From an uncultured beta proteobacterium (GTDB taxonomy: Bacteria > Pseudomonadota > Gammaproteobacteria > Burkholderiales > Burkholderiaceae_B), in the NCBI GenBank assembly GCA_903821335.1, contig CAIJKV010000270.1, forward strand, positions 1-62,885: 62,885 nucleotides of DNA, given 5' to 3'. Within the stretch, counting starts at the first letter, position 1. The number at the start of each line of letters is the position of its first letter. Made by a program: the position numbers and the translations under genes. Of the stretch, positions 8,563-17,359 are shown piece after piece. Under the pieces are notes generated by a model. The model searched no databases and was not told where the DNA came from. It saw nothing but the letters and a program-made list of their open reading frames with translations.

Positions 8563-9837
8563 CTAGATCACGCCCTCGCTGGCGAGTGACTCCAGTTCAC
8601 TGGCACTCAGTCCCAGCCAGTCGCCATATATTTCTGCGTTGTGCTGGCCAAGTTTCGGGCTGGAAATTGTTTTGACGCGGTCTGCGCCGTGAAGGATGAT
8701 GGGGCTGGCGGGTAGCACGACTCTTCCCAGCAGTTCGTCTTCAAACCATTCAAGTGCGCCCCGGGCGTGCATATGCGGGTCGTTCATGACCTCGACCAGA
8801 TCACGAACCGGCGCAGCCGGGAAACCATGTTTCGTGCTCAGGGCAAACAGGTCTGCGCGTTTCATCGTGCGCGTCCAGGTTTGAACGAAGTTGTCGGTCC
8901 GGTCGATATTGTCAACTCTGCTTTTGTTTGTTGCATAGCGCGCGTCCTCTGCAAGGTCTTCGCGTCCCATGGCGGCCAGTATGTTTTTCCAGTGCTGCTC
9001 TGTCGCGCACACGATCGCAATGTGACCGTCAGCGGCCTCATAGACGCTATAGGGAGCGAGGGCCAGTCCGCCGTGACGATTACCTACGCGTGGCGGGATG
9101 ACGCCCTTGTTTCGGTATACGAGGCCAATATTTGAAGCGAGCGTCGGGAAGGCCGTCTCCTGCATGGACACTTCTACAAGCCTGCCCTGGTTCGTGCGGG
9201 TGCGTTCATACAGCGCGGTCAGTATGCCGGCGTAGAGATGAACGCCACTTAAAAAATCAACCATCGAAGCGCCGGACCGCAGCGGTGGGCCATCTGGCAT
9301 GCCGGTCACGCTCATGATGCCGGATGAGGCCTGGATCGTGACGTCCATCGCCAGGTTGTTGCGGTCGGGACCTGAGATGCCAAAACCCGTCCCCGTGCCA
9401 TAGATCAGTCTTGGGTTGATGGCGTGCAAGGTTTCCCAACCGACCCCAAGCCGGTCCATCACACCGGGTGCGAAATTTTCCACCAGCACGTCGGCACGTT
9501 TAATCAGTTCCTTGAGCAGTTCCTTGCCGCGCGGTGACTTCAGATTCAGGGTAATGCCCTTCTTGTTCACGTTGAGCATGGCCATCGGCAGCGAGGCGCC
9601 ACCGCTGACCTTCGCACGTAAGCGGGTGGGTTCGCCATGAAGCGGTTCGATCTTGATCACGTCCGCACCCGCCTTGGCCATCAGGAAGGTTGCGTAGGGA
9701 CCTTGATAAATCTGGGTCAAATCGATCACAGTCAGCCCCGCGAGCGGGGTGTTGGCTGAATTTGCAGCAGCGCAGGTGGTCAAGGTCAAACTCCGGTTCC
9801 TGATACTCGGTTGCTTGAAGGCCAGGGAGCGCCTCAC
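8563..9837 (-). CDS. Class III (CaiB/BaiF) CoA-transferase
   Basis: This class III CoA-transferase family protein moves CoA between carboxylates. Signatures are GLTVIDLTQIYQGPYATFLMAKAGADVIKIEP at the mature N-terminus, NVNKKGITLNLKSPRG, ADVLVENFAPGVMDRLG, and the YGTGTGFG and DFLSGVHLYAG regions. The longest reading, from the GTG at 9837, gives 424 residues. No ATG start is available near the conserved N-terminus. A TTG at 9789, preceded by AGGAA at good spacing, would give about 408 residues and fits family length better. It is preceded by the acyl-CoA dehydrogenase and followed after 7 bases by a Bug gene. Three 9-bp AAAGG-containing repeats lie just upstream. Confidence 0.9.
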   Translation of the reverse strand: MRRSLAFKQPSIRNRSLTLTTCAAANSANTPLAGLTVIDLTQIYQGPYATFLMAKAGADVIKIEPLHGEPTRLRAKVSGGASLPMAMLNVNKKGITLNLKSPRGKELLKELIKRADVLVENFAPGVMDRLGVGWETLHAINPRLIYGTGTGFGISGPDRNNLAMDVTIQASSGIMSVTGMPDGPPLRSGASMVDFLSGVHLYAGILTALYERTRTNQGRLVEVSMQETAFPTLASNIGLVYRNKGVIPPRVGNRHGGLALAPYSVYEAADGHIAIVCATEQHWKNILAAMGREDLAEDARYATNKSRVDNIDRTDNFVQTWTRTMKRADLFALSTKHGFPAAPVRDLVEVMNDPHMHARGALEWFEDELLGRVVLPASPIILHGADRVKTISSPKLGQHNAEIYGDWLGLSASELESLASEGVI

Positions 9838-9853
9838 ATCAGCGGGCGTGCAT

Positions 9854-9880
9854 CCCTTTAATCCTTTTAATCCCTTTAGC
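9854..9880. repeat. Three 9-bp units between the acyl-CoA dehydrogenase and CoA-transferase genes
   Basis: Plus-strand units are CCCTTTAAT (9854), CCTTTTAAT (9863) and CCCTTTAGC (9872). Read on the coding (minus) strand they give repeated AAAGGG / AAAAGG, which resemble ribosome-binding sites. The last is followed immediately by a four-codon ORF (ATG at 9853) before the GTG of the CoA-transferase. Confidence 0.7.
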
Positions 9881-9889
9881 GCGCAAGCT

Positions 9890-11068
9890 TCAGCGCGTGT
9901 CCTTCAGTATCTTTTTTGCGATCGACATGCGGTGCACTTCCGACGGGCCTTCGTACACACGCATCACGCGCGCGCGCTGCGCCATTAAATGAAGCGGAAG
10001 CTCCTTGGTCACACCCATCGCGCCGAAAGTCTGCATCGCATGGTCGAGGACTTCGGTTGCCATTTCCGTGGCGTAGACCTTGATCATTGACGCCTCAACA
10101 CGCACATCCTGACCCAGATCCTGTTTGCGGGCGGCATCCATCACCATCAGTCTGCAGGCGTGCATCTTGGTCGCCGCGTCGGCAATCCACCATTGCACGG
10201 CTTGCCTTTCTGACAGCGGCTGTCCAAAGGTTATGCGCTGCTTGGCATGCGAGCACATCATTTCCAGTGCCCGCCGACACATGCCCAGACACCAGGCACC
10301 GATCTGGAGTCGTCTGACGATCAGTCGCAACTGCATGGGGGCAAAGCCCGCGCCAATTTCGCCGAGGACGTTTTCTGCCGGGATGCGGCAGTCTTCAAAT
10401 GCGACCTCGTAGGTGCGATGGCCGGCGAGCATGGGAATCTCGCGAAGAATTTCAAACCCGGGGGTGCCCTTCTCAACAATGAACGCCGTGATCCCCTCAT
10501 GGCGCTTGCCGGCACCCACACGCGCCATCACAATCGTGAAGTCCGCGGCGGTGACCCGGCTCGTCCATATTTTCCGTCCGTTGATCACCCAGTGATCACC
10601 GTCCTTTTCTGCACGAGTGATCATGCCCGAGGGGTCCGCGCCTGCATTGGGTTCGGAAATCGCGATCGCCGATTTCGCCTCGCCACTGGCGTAGGGTTCC
10701 AGATATTTTTTCCGTTGGCTATCGGTGACCGTCGCCATCAGCATATGCAGGTTGGGCGAATCCGGCGGGAAAACAAATGGGGTCACTGTGCGGCCCAGTT
10801 CCTCGTTGACCGCCATGAGGGTCACTGCCGACAGTTTTGCGCCACCAAATTCCTCGGGCGCGTCGAGCGCCCACAGGCCGAGTTCTTTGCATTTGGCATT
10901 GAGCACGGCATCTTCGTCCTTGGTCAGCGCCAGGTGCTTGCCCTGCATTTCGCGCTCCAGAACCGCGGCTTCAAGCGGCATGAGTTCCTGGTCGACGAAC
11001 TTGGCGACAAGTTCCTGAATCATCCGCGATTCATCCATCATGCTATCTGTTTCGTTGAGCACAGCCAC
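9890..11068 (-). CDS. Acyl-CoA dehydrogenase family protein
   Basis: This 392-residue flavoenzyme has the three-part ACAD fold. The N-terminal helical domain contains LGLWALDAPEEFGGAKLS. The middle domain has AIAISEPNAGADPSGMITRAEKDGDHWVINGRKIWTS, the FAD/substrate strand. The C-terminal helical domain includes QRITFGQPLSERQAVQ, QTFGAMGVTKELPL and RVMRVYEGPSEVHRMSIA, close to the ARxxRxYEGxxEI motif. It oxidises an acyl-CoA to the enoyl-CoA, passing electrons to ETF. The start is a GTG with AGGAG six bases upstream. It is the first gene of the minus-strand operon and diverges from the PrpD gene across a region with strong inverted repeats. Confidence 0.93.
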   Translation of the reverse strand: MAVLNETDSMMDESRMIQELVAKFVDQELMPLEAAVLEREMQGKHLALTKDEDAVLNAKCKELGLWALDAPEEFGGAKLSAVTLMAVNEELGRTVTPFVFPPDSPNLHMLMATVTDSQRKKYLEPYASGEAKSAIAISEPNAGADPSGMITRAEKDGDHWVINGRKIWTSRVTAADFTIVMARVGAGKRHEGITAFIVEKGTPGFEILREIPMLAGHRTYEVAFEDCRIPAENVLGEIGAGFAPMQLRLIVRRLQIGAWCLGMCRRALEMMCSHAKQRITFGQPLSERQAVQWWIADAATKMHACRLMVMDAARKQDLGQDVRVEASMIKVYATEMATEVLDHAMQTFGAMGVTKELPLHLMAQRARVMRVYEGPSEVHRMSIAKKILKDTR

Positions 11069-11255
11069 TTGAGACTCCTGTCGTGGAATTCACGAATGAA
11101 ATGATTTGAAACCCGTCAACACCCAGAACCCATGATGGGGATCACACAGGGCGGTCCCCCAGGTTTGTGCCATGGCCAGGCTGGGCTTATACATCCTCGT
11201 CAGTGCACGCATGATCTTCCAGGCCCCTGCGATGTCGCTTTTTTATGTTGTAGCA

Positions 11256-11280
11256 AATAATAGACATAATGTCTATTATT
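11256..11280. promoter_or_regulatory. Perfect 12-bp inverted repeat (operator candidate)
   Basis: AATAATAGACAT (11256-11267) and ATGTCTATTATT (11269-11280) are exact reverse complements around a single base (A11268). The site sits between the divergent acyl-CoA dehydrogenase operon (starts 11068) and the PrpD gene (starts 11391). The AT-rich outer arms and GAC/GTC core look like a dimeric regulator site. On the minus strand a TTGGAT...TTATGT promoter-like pair with 17-bp spacing overlaps it. Confidence 0.75.
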
Positions 11281-11300
11281 AGTGAAATCCAACTCTTTGA

Positions 11301-11319
11301 AATAGACTTTATGTCTGAC
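11301..11319. promoter_or_regulatory. Second, imperfect copy of the same operator
   Basis: AATAGACTTTATGTCTGAC repeats the core of the perfect palindrome (AATAGAC, one central base, ATGTCT). Its centre at 11310 is 42 bp from the centre of the first site, four helical turns, so two dimers would bind the same face. A third partial match (ACATAATG at 11325-11332) follows. The rest of the 322-base intergenic region (11069-11390) shows no gene. Confidence 0.6.
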
Positions 11320-11390
11320 AGTCAACATAATGCAAAAAACAGTCCTGCGCCCAGACCCGTCAGGCTTACCAATATTCAGGAGACTAAACA

Positions 11391-12815
11391 ATGGACAGCA
11401 AAGTCGTGAACGCGGGCACCCTGGTGGGTGCCGCACCCCGTGTTCCCGTGACACGCGATCTGGCCGCCTGGGCCGCGGGTCTGCGATTTTCTGATTTGCC
11501 CGACGCCGTGACGCACCAGTTCAAGCGCTGTCTGCTTGACTATTATTGCGCCGTGATCGCCGGTTCGACTGCAGTGACCAGTCGTGCCATGCAAGACTAT
11601 TTTGGCGAAACTGACGCCGGATCTGCCTCGGGTGTCGTCGGGACGCTGCAGCGTTTCGCGCCGCACACAGCCGCGTTGATCAATGGGGCTGCCGCGCACG
11701 GCCTTGAAATCGATGATGGCTATACGGCGGGCTCGTACCACCCGGGAGCCGCCTGCCTGCCAGCGGTCATGGCCGTGGCCGAGGCCCGCGGTTGTTCGGT
11801 GCACGAGGTTGTGACGGCCGGCGTGGTCGCTTATGAAGTCAGTTGCCGACTGGCGCGCGCGGGTCATCCGACTACATGGCAGAACGGTTTTCACAACACG
11901 GGCATCAACGGGGTGTTTGGCTGCGCCGCCGGTGTTGGCAGCTTGCTCGGGCTGGATGCTCAACACATGACCTGGGCGCTGGGGATGGCGGGTTCCTTCT
12001 CAAGTGGTCTCTTTGAGTTCCTTGGCGAGGGCTCGGAGGTCAAACGGCTGCACCCCGGGAAATGTGCACGAGATGGCGTGGTCGTGGCCGAACTTGCTAA
12101 ACGAGGTGTAGACGGCCCGGTCACCGGCATCGAGGGCAAGAATGGCTATTTTAATGGTTACGCCAGTGGCAACGCCAGAATCGACACGATTTTCGACGGA
12201 CTGGGTCACGACTATGAAATGCTCAAGACCTACGTCAAGCCTTACCCGTGTTGTCGCCACCTGCACGCACCCATTGACGCCGTGCTGGCGCTCAAGCAGT
12301 TGCATCATATTGATCCGGCTGGCGTGGTCGGTGTGCAAGTGCAAACCAACCGGGTCGCCGCCAATCACAACCACCAACACTACACCGCATTTCTTGATGC
12401 GCAGATGTCGATTCCGTACGCGGTTGCCGCATCGATCATTTTTGATGAGGTTGGCCTGGAAGCATTTGGTGCGCACGCACGTGCCCGTGAAGACATCGCC
12501 AGGCTGGTCCCGCTGATACACATCGAAATCACCGAGGAGATGCAAGCACCGTATCCCAAACAGCGACCCGCACGGGTGATCATCACTCTGGACGATGGTC
12601 GCCAGCTCGCTTATACGCAGCAGCAGCCCTATGGCGAGCCTGACAATCCGATCGACGATGCGGCACTAAACAGCAAATTCCATGCCATCTGTGACCCGGT
12701 GATCGGCCGGGAACAGGCTGCGGCCATCATTCACGCCTGCTGGGCGCTGGACCTGCCCGCGATATACAAACTGACCGCGCTGGATAAGGACCAGGTGCGC
12801 CAGGCAGTCAGTTAA
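11391..12815 (+). CDS. MmgE/PrpD family protein
   Basis: This 474-residue protein is in the family of 2-methylcitrate dehydratase (PrpD) and cis-aconitate decarboxylase. Recognisable segments are the LLDYYCAVIAGS helix, AALINGAAAHGLEIDDGY (family GxxxHxxDxDD-like active-site region), HPGAACLPAVMAVAEARG, WQNGFHNTGINGVFG, the HPGKCARDGVVVAELA helix and KPYPCCRHLHAPIDAV. The domain fold is known, but many members act on other tricarboxylic or dicarboxylic substrates. The enoyl-CoA hydratase gene lies 69 bases downstream and is probably co-transcribed. An AGGAG sits seven bases before the ATG. The divergent operon and shared operators suggest all five genes form one pathway for an unidentified acid. 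Confidence 0.92.
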   Translation: MDSKVVNAGTLVGAAPRVPVTRDLAAWAAGLRFSDLPDAVTHQFKRCLLDYYCAVIAGSTAVTSRAMQDYFGETDAGSASGVVGTLQRFAPHTAALINGAAAHGLEIDDGYTAGSYHPGAACLPAVMAVAEARGCSVHEVVTAGVVAYEVSCRLARAGHPTTWQNGFHNTGINGVFGCAAGVGSLLGLDAQHMTWALGMAGSFSSGLFEFLGEGSEVKRLHPGKCARDGVVVAELAKRGVDGPVTGIEGKNGYFNGYASGNARIDTIFDGLGHDYEMLKTYVKPYPCCRHLHAPIDAVLALKQLHHIDPAGVVGVQVQTNRVAANHNHQHYTAFLDAQMSIPYAVAASIIFDEVGLEAFGAHARAREDIARLVPLIHIEITEEMQAPYPKQRPARVIITLDDGRQLAYTQQQPYGEPDNPIDDAALNSKFHAICDPVIGREQAAAIIHACWALDLPAIYKLTALDKDQVRQAVS

Positions 12816-12884
12816 ACCCGGCACCCGCTGTTCGACTATGCCGCAGGCAGGTGCGACAATGGACCTTCACATCCGAGATCAATC

Positions 12885-13685
12885 ATGCCTGAACAAAACA
12901 ATTCGCAACTGCCAGTCCTGACGCAAACTCGCGGCGCCGTCAGATGGATCACGATCAATCGTGACGCGCGCCGCAATGCCCTCAATGAAGAAGTCGTGCT
13001 CTTGATTGACCAGGCCATTGAGGCGGCAGGAAATGACACACACTGCCGTGCAATCGTCGTGACCGGGTCTGGCGAGCGCGCGTTCTGCGCCGGGGCCGAC
13101 CTCCAGAAAGGCGTGCAGGGTGGGGCCTTTGACGTAGATTTCTCGCAGCCCCGGCATTATCTCGTCGACTTGTTCAACCGTATGCGGGCATGCCGTCTGC
13201 CGATCATCGCGCGGGTGAACGGCCATGTGATGGCAGGCGGGATCGGTGTGCTGTGCTCGTGTGACATGGCCATTGCATGCGACGACGCTTTGTTCGGGAC
13301 GCCCGAGTCCAAGATCGGCATGGTCCCGATGATGATCTTGCCCAGCATGTTGCGCATCATTCCTGAGCGCAAGCTTCTTGAAATGTGCATCACGGGCGAA
13401 CCTTACAATGCGGCCGAGGCCTTGCAGCTCGGCCTGGTGAACTATGTGGTTCCCCGTGCCGGGCTCGACGATAAGGTTGACTGGTTGCTGGCCAGGGTTC
13501 TGGATAAGTCGCCCACTGCGATTCGTATCGGCAAGCAGGCTTTCCATGCCATGCGCGACATGAGCGTCGAATCTTCGCTTGAGTACGCGCAGGTCATGGT
13601 GCCAACGATGGCCAGTACCCAGGATGCGAAAGAGGGCATCACGGCCTTTCAGGAAAAAAGAAAGCCGGTCTGGACAGGGAAATGA
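12885..13685 (+). CDS. Enoyl-CoA hydratase/isomerase family protein
   Basis: This 266-residue crotonase-fold protein has oxyanion-hole segments GERAFCAGADLQKG (about residue 64) and NGHVMAGGIGVLCSCDMAIA (about residue 110). PESKIGMVPMMILPSMLRIIPERKLLEMCITGEPYNAAEALQLGLVNYVV completes the fold, but the catalytic region lacks the usual GGT motif. It follows the PrpD gene by 69 bases and converges on the histidine kinase gene (40-base gap). It most likely hydrates or isomerises an enoyl-CoA made by the divergent acyl-CoA dehydrogenase. The exact reaction cannot be deduced. Confidence 0.9.
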   Translation: MPEQNNSQLPVLTQTRGAVRWITINRDARRNALNEEVVLLIDQAIEAAGNDTHCRAIVVTGSGERAFCAGADLQKGVQGGAFDVDFSQPRHYLVDLFNRMRACRLPIIARVNGHVMAGGIGVLCSCDMAIACDDALFGTPESKIGMVPMMILPSMLRIIPERKLLEMCITGEPYNAAEALQLGLVNYVVPRAGLDDKVDWLLARVLDKSPTAIRIGKQAFHAMRDMSVESSLEYAQVMVPTMASTQDAKEGITAFQEKRKPVWTGK

Positions 13686-13725
13686 TGACCGAGCCGGCTC
13701 ACTGCGCTGATTGCGGTGCGTCACG

Positions 13726-15255
13726 TCACGCGATGGCTGTTTCAGCAATAAGCGGAAACCGGATTTCAATGCGGGTGCCCGACTGAAAGCCCGTGCTGCG
13801 GTCGGCGTCCATAATCCGGACGGTCGCATGGTGGCGTGTGGCGATTTCACGCACGATCGCCAGTCCGAGTCCGCTGCCATCGGCGCGTGTCCCGAGCACA
13901 CGATAAAAACGGTCAAACACACGGTCGCGTTCGCTGACCGGTATGCCGGGTCCGGAGTCCTCGACGGCCACCAGGGCGTACGCACTGGTTTGACCGACGA
14001 CAACCGTCACGCGGCCGGGCGAGGGTGTGTAACGCAACGCGTTGTCGATCAGGTTGTTGAGCACCTCGCCTAACAGGACTGGTTGGCCCTTGACCAGGAT
14101 GGGTTCATCCGGCCCGTCGAAACCGAGGTCGATCCCTGCGGCCAGGGCCTGATCGACCCAGCGCAAGGTTTGCTCTTGGGCAAGGTGGACCAGATCGGTG
14201 GCAACCATGCCGACGTGTCCTGGGTTTTCGGCGTTTGCCATGAGCAGCAACTGGTTGACCAGACGCGTGGCGCGTACGGTACCAGCCACGATTTGCTCAA
14301 GACTGGCCTGCGTTTCACCAGGCAGGGCGTCGCGCATGGCCAGTTCGGCCTGCGTACGCAAACCGGCAAGCGGTGTCTTGAGTTGATGCGCGGCATCTGC
14401 GACGAACCGCTGCTGGGCCAGTACATTGCTGGAAAGCCTTTCAAGCAGATCGTTCATGGCGGCCACCAATGGTTCGATTTCCGTCGGGGCGGTACTCTCG
14501 TCGATCGGCGACAGGTCGTCTGGTCTGCGGGCCCGCAAGCGCTGTTGCAGCGCGTTGATCGGCGCCACGCCGCGTGACAGCCCGAACCACACCAGCAACA
14601 CGGCAATGGGCAATACGAAAAACTGCGGAATAATCACGCCTTTGATGATGTCGTTGGCAAGTTGGGTGCGCCGCTCCATGGTTTCAGCCGCGACCAGCAA
14701 TACCAGCCCCGCATCGCGCACACCGGTATCGAGCCACATGTAAGCGATGCGAATTTCAAAGTCCCGTAGTGTTTCGTCCTGGTAGTAGACCGTGTTGGGC
14801 TGGTGGATGGGCGTTTGTTCGGGCGAGGGCAGCTCGGCGTCGCCTCCCAGGTATTCCCCGCGCGGGCCGGTGACTTTCCAGAACACGCCATCGTTTTCAC
14901 GCGTGCGCAACGCCAGCCGCGCCGGAGCGGACATGCGCAAGGTGATGCGTCCATTCTCGATTTCAACCTGCTGCCCGAGCACCTGCAGGGCATTGGACAG
15001 GCTGTGGTCATACGGTACGTTGGCAATGTGCTGCGCCACCACATAGGTGATCGCCACGCTCATTGGCCAGAGCAGAAACAGCGGTGCCAGCATCCAGTCG
15101 AGAATTTCGCCCAGCAGCGACCGACGGGTCGGCACAGCGCTCGGACCATCCGTACCCGCAAGGGTGATGTCCAGAGCTTCCTGGTTGATCGGGGTCGTCG
15201 CAGGTGCTTTCAACGGGGGCACGCGGCCGGCGTCAGGATGAAGTGGGCTGGGCAC
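13726..15255 (-). CDS. Two-component sensor histidine kinase (TctE/QseC-like)
   Basis: This is a membrane sensor kinase. The first TM segment contains MLAPLFLLWPMSVAITYVVA, followed by a periplasmic sensor domain of about 130 residues, a second TM (FFVLPIAVLLVWFGLSRG), HAMP, and a DHp helix with the H-box FVADAAHQLKTPLAGLRTQ. The ATPase domain has NLIDNALRYTP (N-box), VEDSGPGIP (G1), FDRFYR (F-box) and GSGLGLAIVREIA (G2). The sensor layout matches TctE, the tricarboxylate-sensing kinase. There is no ATG near the expected N-terminus. I chose the GTG at 15255, which overlaps the response-regulator stop by about 23 bases. A GTG at 15222 is an alternative. It should phosphorylate the adjacent regulator. 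Confidence 0.9.
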   Translation of the reverse strand: MPSPLHPDAGRVPPLKAPATTPINQEALDITLAGTDGPSAVPTRRSLLGEILDWMLAPLFLLWPMSVAITYVVAQHIANVPYDHSLSNALQVLGQQVEIENGRITLRMSAPARLALRTRENDGVFWKVTGPRGEYLGGDAELPSPEQTPIHQPNTVYYQDETLRDFEIRIAYMWLDTGVRDAGLVLLVAAETMERRTQLANDIIKGVIIPQFFVLPIAVLLVWFGLSRGVAPINALQQRLRARRPDDLSPIDESTAPTEIEPLVAAMNDLLERLSSNVLAQQRFVADAAHQLKTPLAGLRTQAELAMRDALPGETQASLEQIVAGTVRATRLVNQLLLMANAENPGHVGMVATDLVHLAQEQTLRWVDQALAAGIDLGFDGPDEPILVKGQPVLLGEVLNNLIDNALRYTPSPGRVTVVVGQTSAYALVAVEDSGPGIPVSERDRVFDRFYRVLGTRADGSGLGLAIVREIATRHHATVRIMDADRSTGFQSGTRIEIRFPLIAETAIA

Positions 15256-15922
15256 CGGTATCGCGCTCAAGGCAGTAGCCGAGTCCCCTGACGGTGGCAA
15301 TCTTGACCCCGCTTGGTTCGATTTTCTTGCGCAGTCGGTGCACGTACACCTCGATTGCGTTTGAGCTGACCTCTTCGCCCCATTCGCAGAGATGGTCAAC
15401 GATCTGGTTTTTGCTCACCATGCGTCCGGCCCGTGTCAGCAGGATTTCGAGCAGACTGACCTCACGCGCGGACAGTTCCAGAGTCTGGTCGTCAACGGTC
15501 GCGACGCGCCCGGTCTGGTCAAATACCAGTCGGCCATGGCGCAGGATCGTGGCACCACCGCCCGCACCGCGTCGTGCGAGCGCTCGCACGCGCGCCTCAA
15601 GTTCAGACAGCGAAAACGGCTTGGCCATGTAGTCGTCCGCACCAAGATCCAGGCCCTTGACGCGTTGCTCGATACTGTCTGCAGCGGTCAGGATGAGGAC
15701 GGGCAAATGAGAATTTCTGGCCCGAAGCTTGCTGAGCACCTCAAGCCCCGGCATGCGCGGCAGACCGAGATCCAGGATCAGCAGGTCGAATTCCTGGGCA
15801 GCCAGCGCCGAGTCTGCCGCGACGCCGTCGCTCACCGCATCGACTGCATAGCCGCAGTTGCGCAGCGAACGGGTCAGGCCGTCCGCAAGAATGCTGTCAT
15901 CTTCGGCAATCAGAATACGCAT
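15233..15922 (-). CDS. OmpR-family response regulator (TctD-like)
   Basis: This 229-residue protein has a receiver domain at residues 1-115: acidic pocket E7-D8-D9, phospho-acceptor Asp51 in LLILDLGLP, Thr79, and Lys101 in YMAKPFS. An OmpR winged-helix output domain covers about residues 125-220 (ELSAREVSLLEILLTRAGRMVSK, VYVHRLRKKIEPSG, IATVRGLGYCL). TctD-type regulators activate tricarboxylate uptake genes. The downstream kinase gene overlaps, typical of co-translated two-component pairs. No tctCBA operon adjoins it, so the regulon must lie elsewhere or include the Bug genes of this window. The ATG at 15922 is supported by the conserved MRILIAEDD start. Confidence 0.94.
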   Translation of the reverse strand: MRILIAEDDSILADGLTRSLRNCGYAVDAVSDGVAADSALAAQEFDLLILDLGLPRMPGLEVLSKLRARNSHLPVLILTAADSIEQRVKGLDLGADDYMAKPFSLSELEARVRALARRGAGGGATILRHGRLVFDQTGRVATVDDQTLELSAREVSLLEILLTRAGRMVSKNQIVDHLCEWGEEVSSNAIEVYVHRLRKKIEPSGVKIATVRGLGYCLERDTGAQPTSS

Positions 15923-16060
15923 GTGAATTCAGGGCTCAAGCAAGTGTGGGCAGGCGCCAGGCAAGGGCGTTGCGGGTATCGCCCCCATTCTGTCATAGGG
16001 AAGACTACTTGACCATCGGGGCCTTTCCCACTGCGCCACGGCGCGATCAGAAAGAAAAGT

Positions 16061-16090
16061 TTGTCATACTGTTTATTTGTACAGTACAAT
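16061..16090 (+). promoter_or_regulatory. Probable recA sigma-70 promoter
   Basis: TTGTCA (16061-16066) and TACAAT (16085-16090) match the -35 and -10 consensus at four or five of six positions each, with an 18-bp spacer. The LexA site fills most of the spacer. Transcription would start near 16097, giving a leader of about 120 nt before the recA ATG. Confidence 0.7.
16069..16084. promoter_or_regulatory. LexA (SOS) box upstream of recA
   Basis: CTGTTTATTTGTACAG fits the CTGT-N8-ACAG consensus used by LexA in proteobacteria. It lies between the -35 and -10 elements of the recA promoter, the position expected for SOS repression. Confidence 0.88.
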
Positions 16091-16116
16091 TGGATGCAAT
16101 AATTTAAAAGCAGAAT

Positions 16117-16188
16117 TGAATGCACCACTGAATGCACCAATGAATGCACCACTGAATGCACGATTAATTGCACGAATGCATGCACTTT
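16117..16188 (+). repeat. Six 12-bp tandem units in the recA leader
   Basis: Units start at 16117, 16129, 16141, 16153, 16165 and 16177. The first three are TGAATGCACCAC, TGAATGCACCAA and TGAATGCACCAC, and the later ones diverge (TGAATGCACGAT, TAATTGCACGAA, TGCATGCACTTT). The array lies in the predicted transcribed leader. In the recA frame it spells ATG-CAC-CAC-TGA, ATG-CAC-CAA-TGA, ATG-CAC-CAC-TGA, ATG-CAC-GAT-TAA, then TTG-CAC-GAA-TGC-ATG-CAC-TTT-TAA. Confidence 0.9.
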
Positions 16189-16215
16189 TAAAAGTAAACA
16201 CTTCAAGGACATCCC

Positions 16216-17355
<1,140 letters not shown>

Positions 17356-17359
17356 CAAC

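Noticed and set aside
10247-11104. 285-residue plus-strand open frame across the acyl-CoA dehydrogenase gene
   Set aside because: Low-complexity His/Gly/Arg composition without domains. The minus-strand ACAD gene explains the region.
12879-14003. 374-residue open frame antisense to the second enoyl-CoA hydratase
   Set aside because: No family features. It spans the convergent end of the kinase gene and mirrors its codons.
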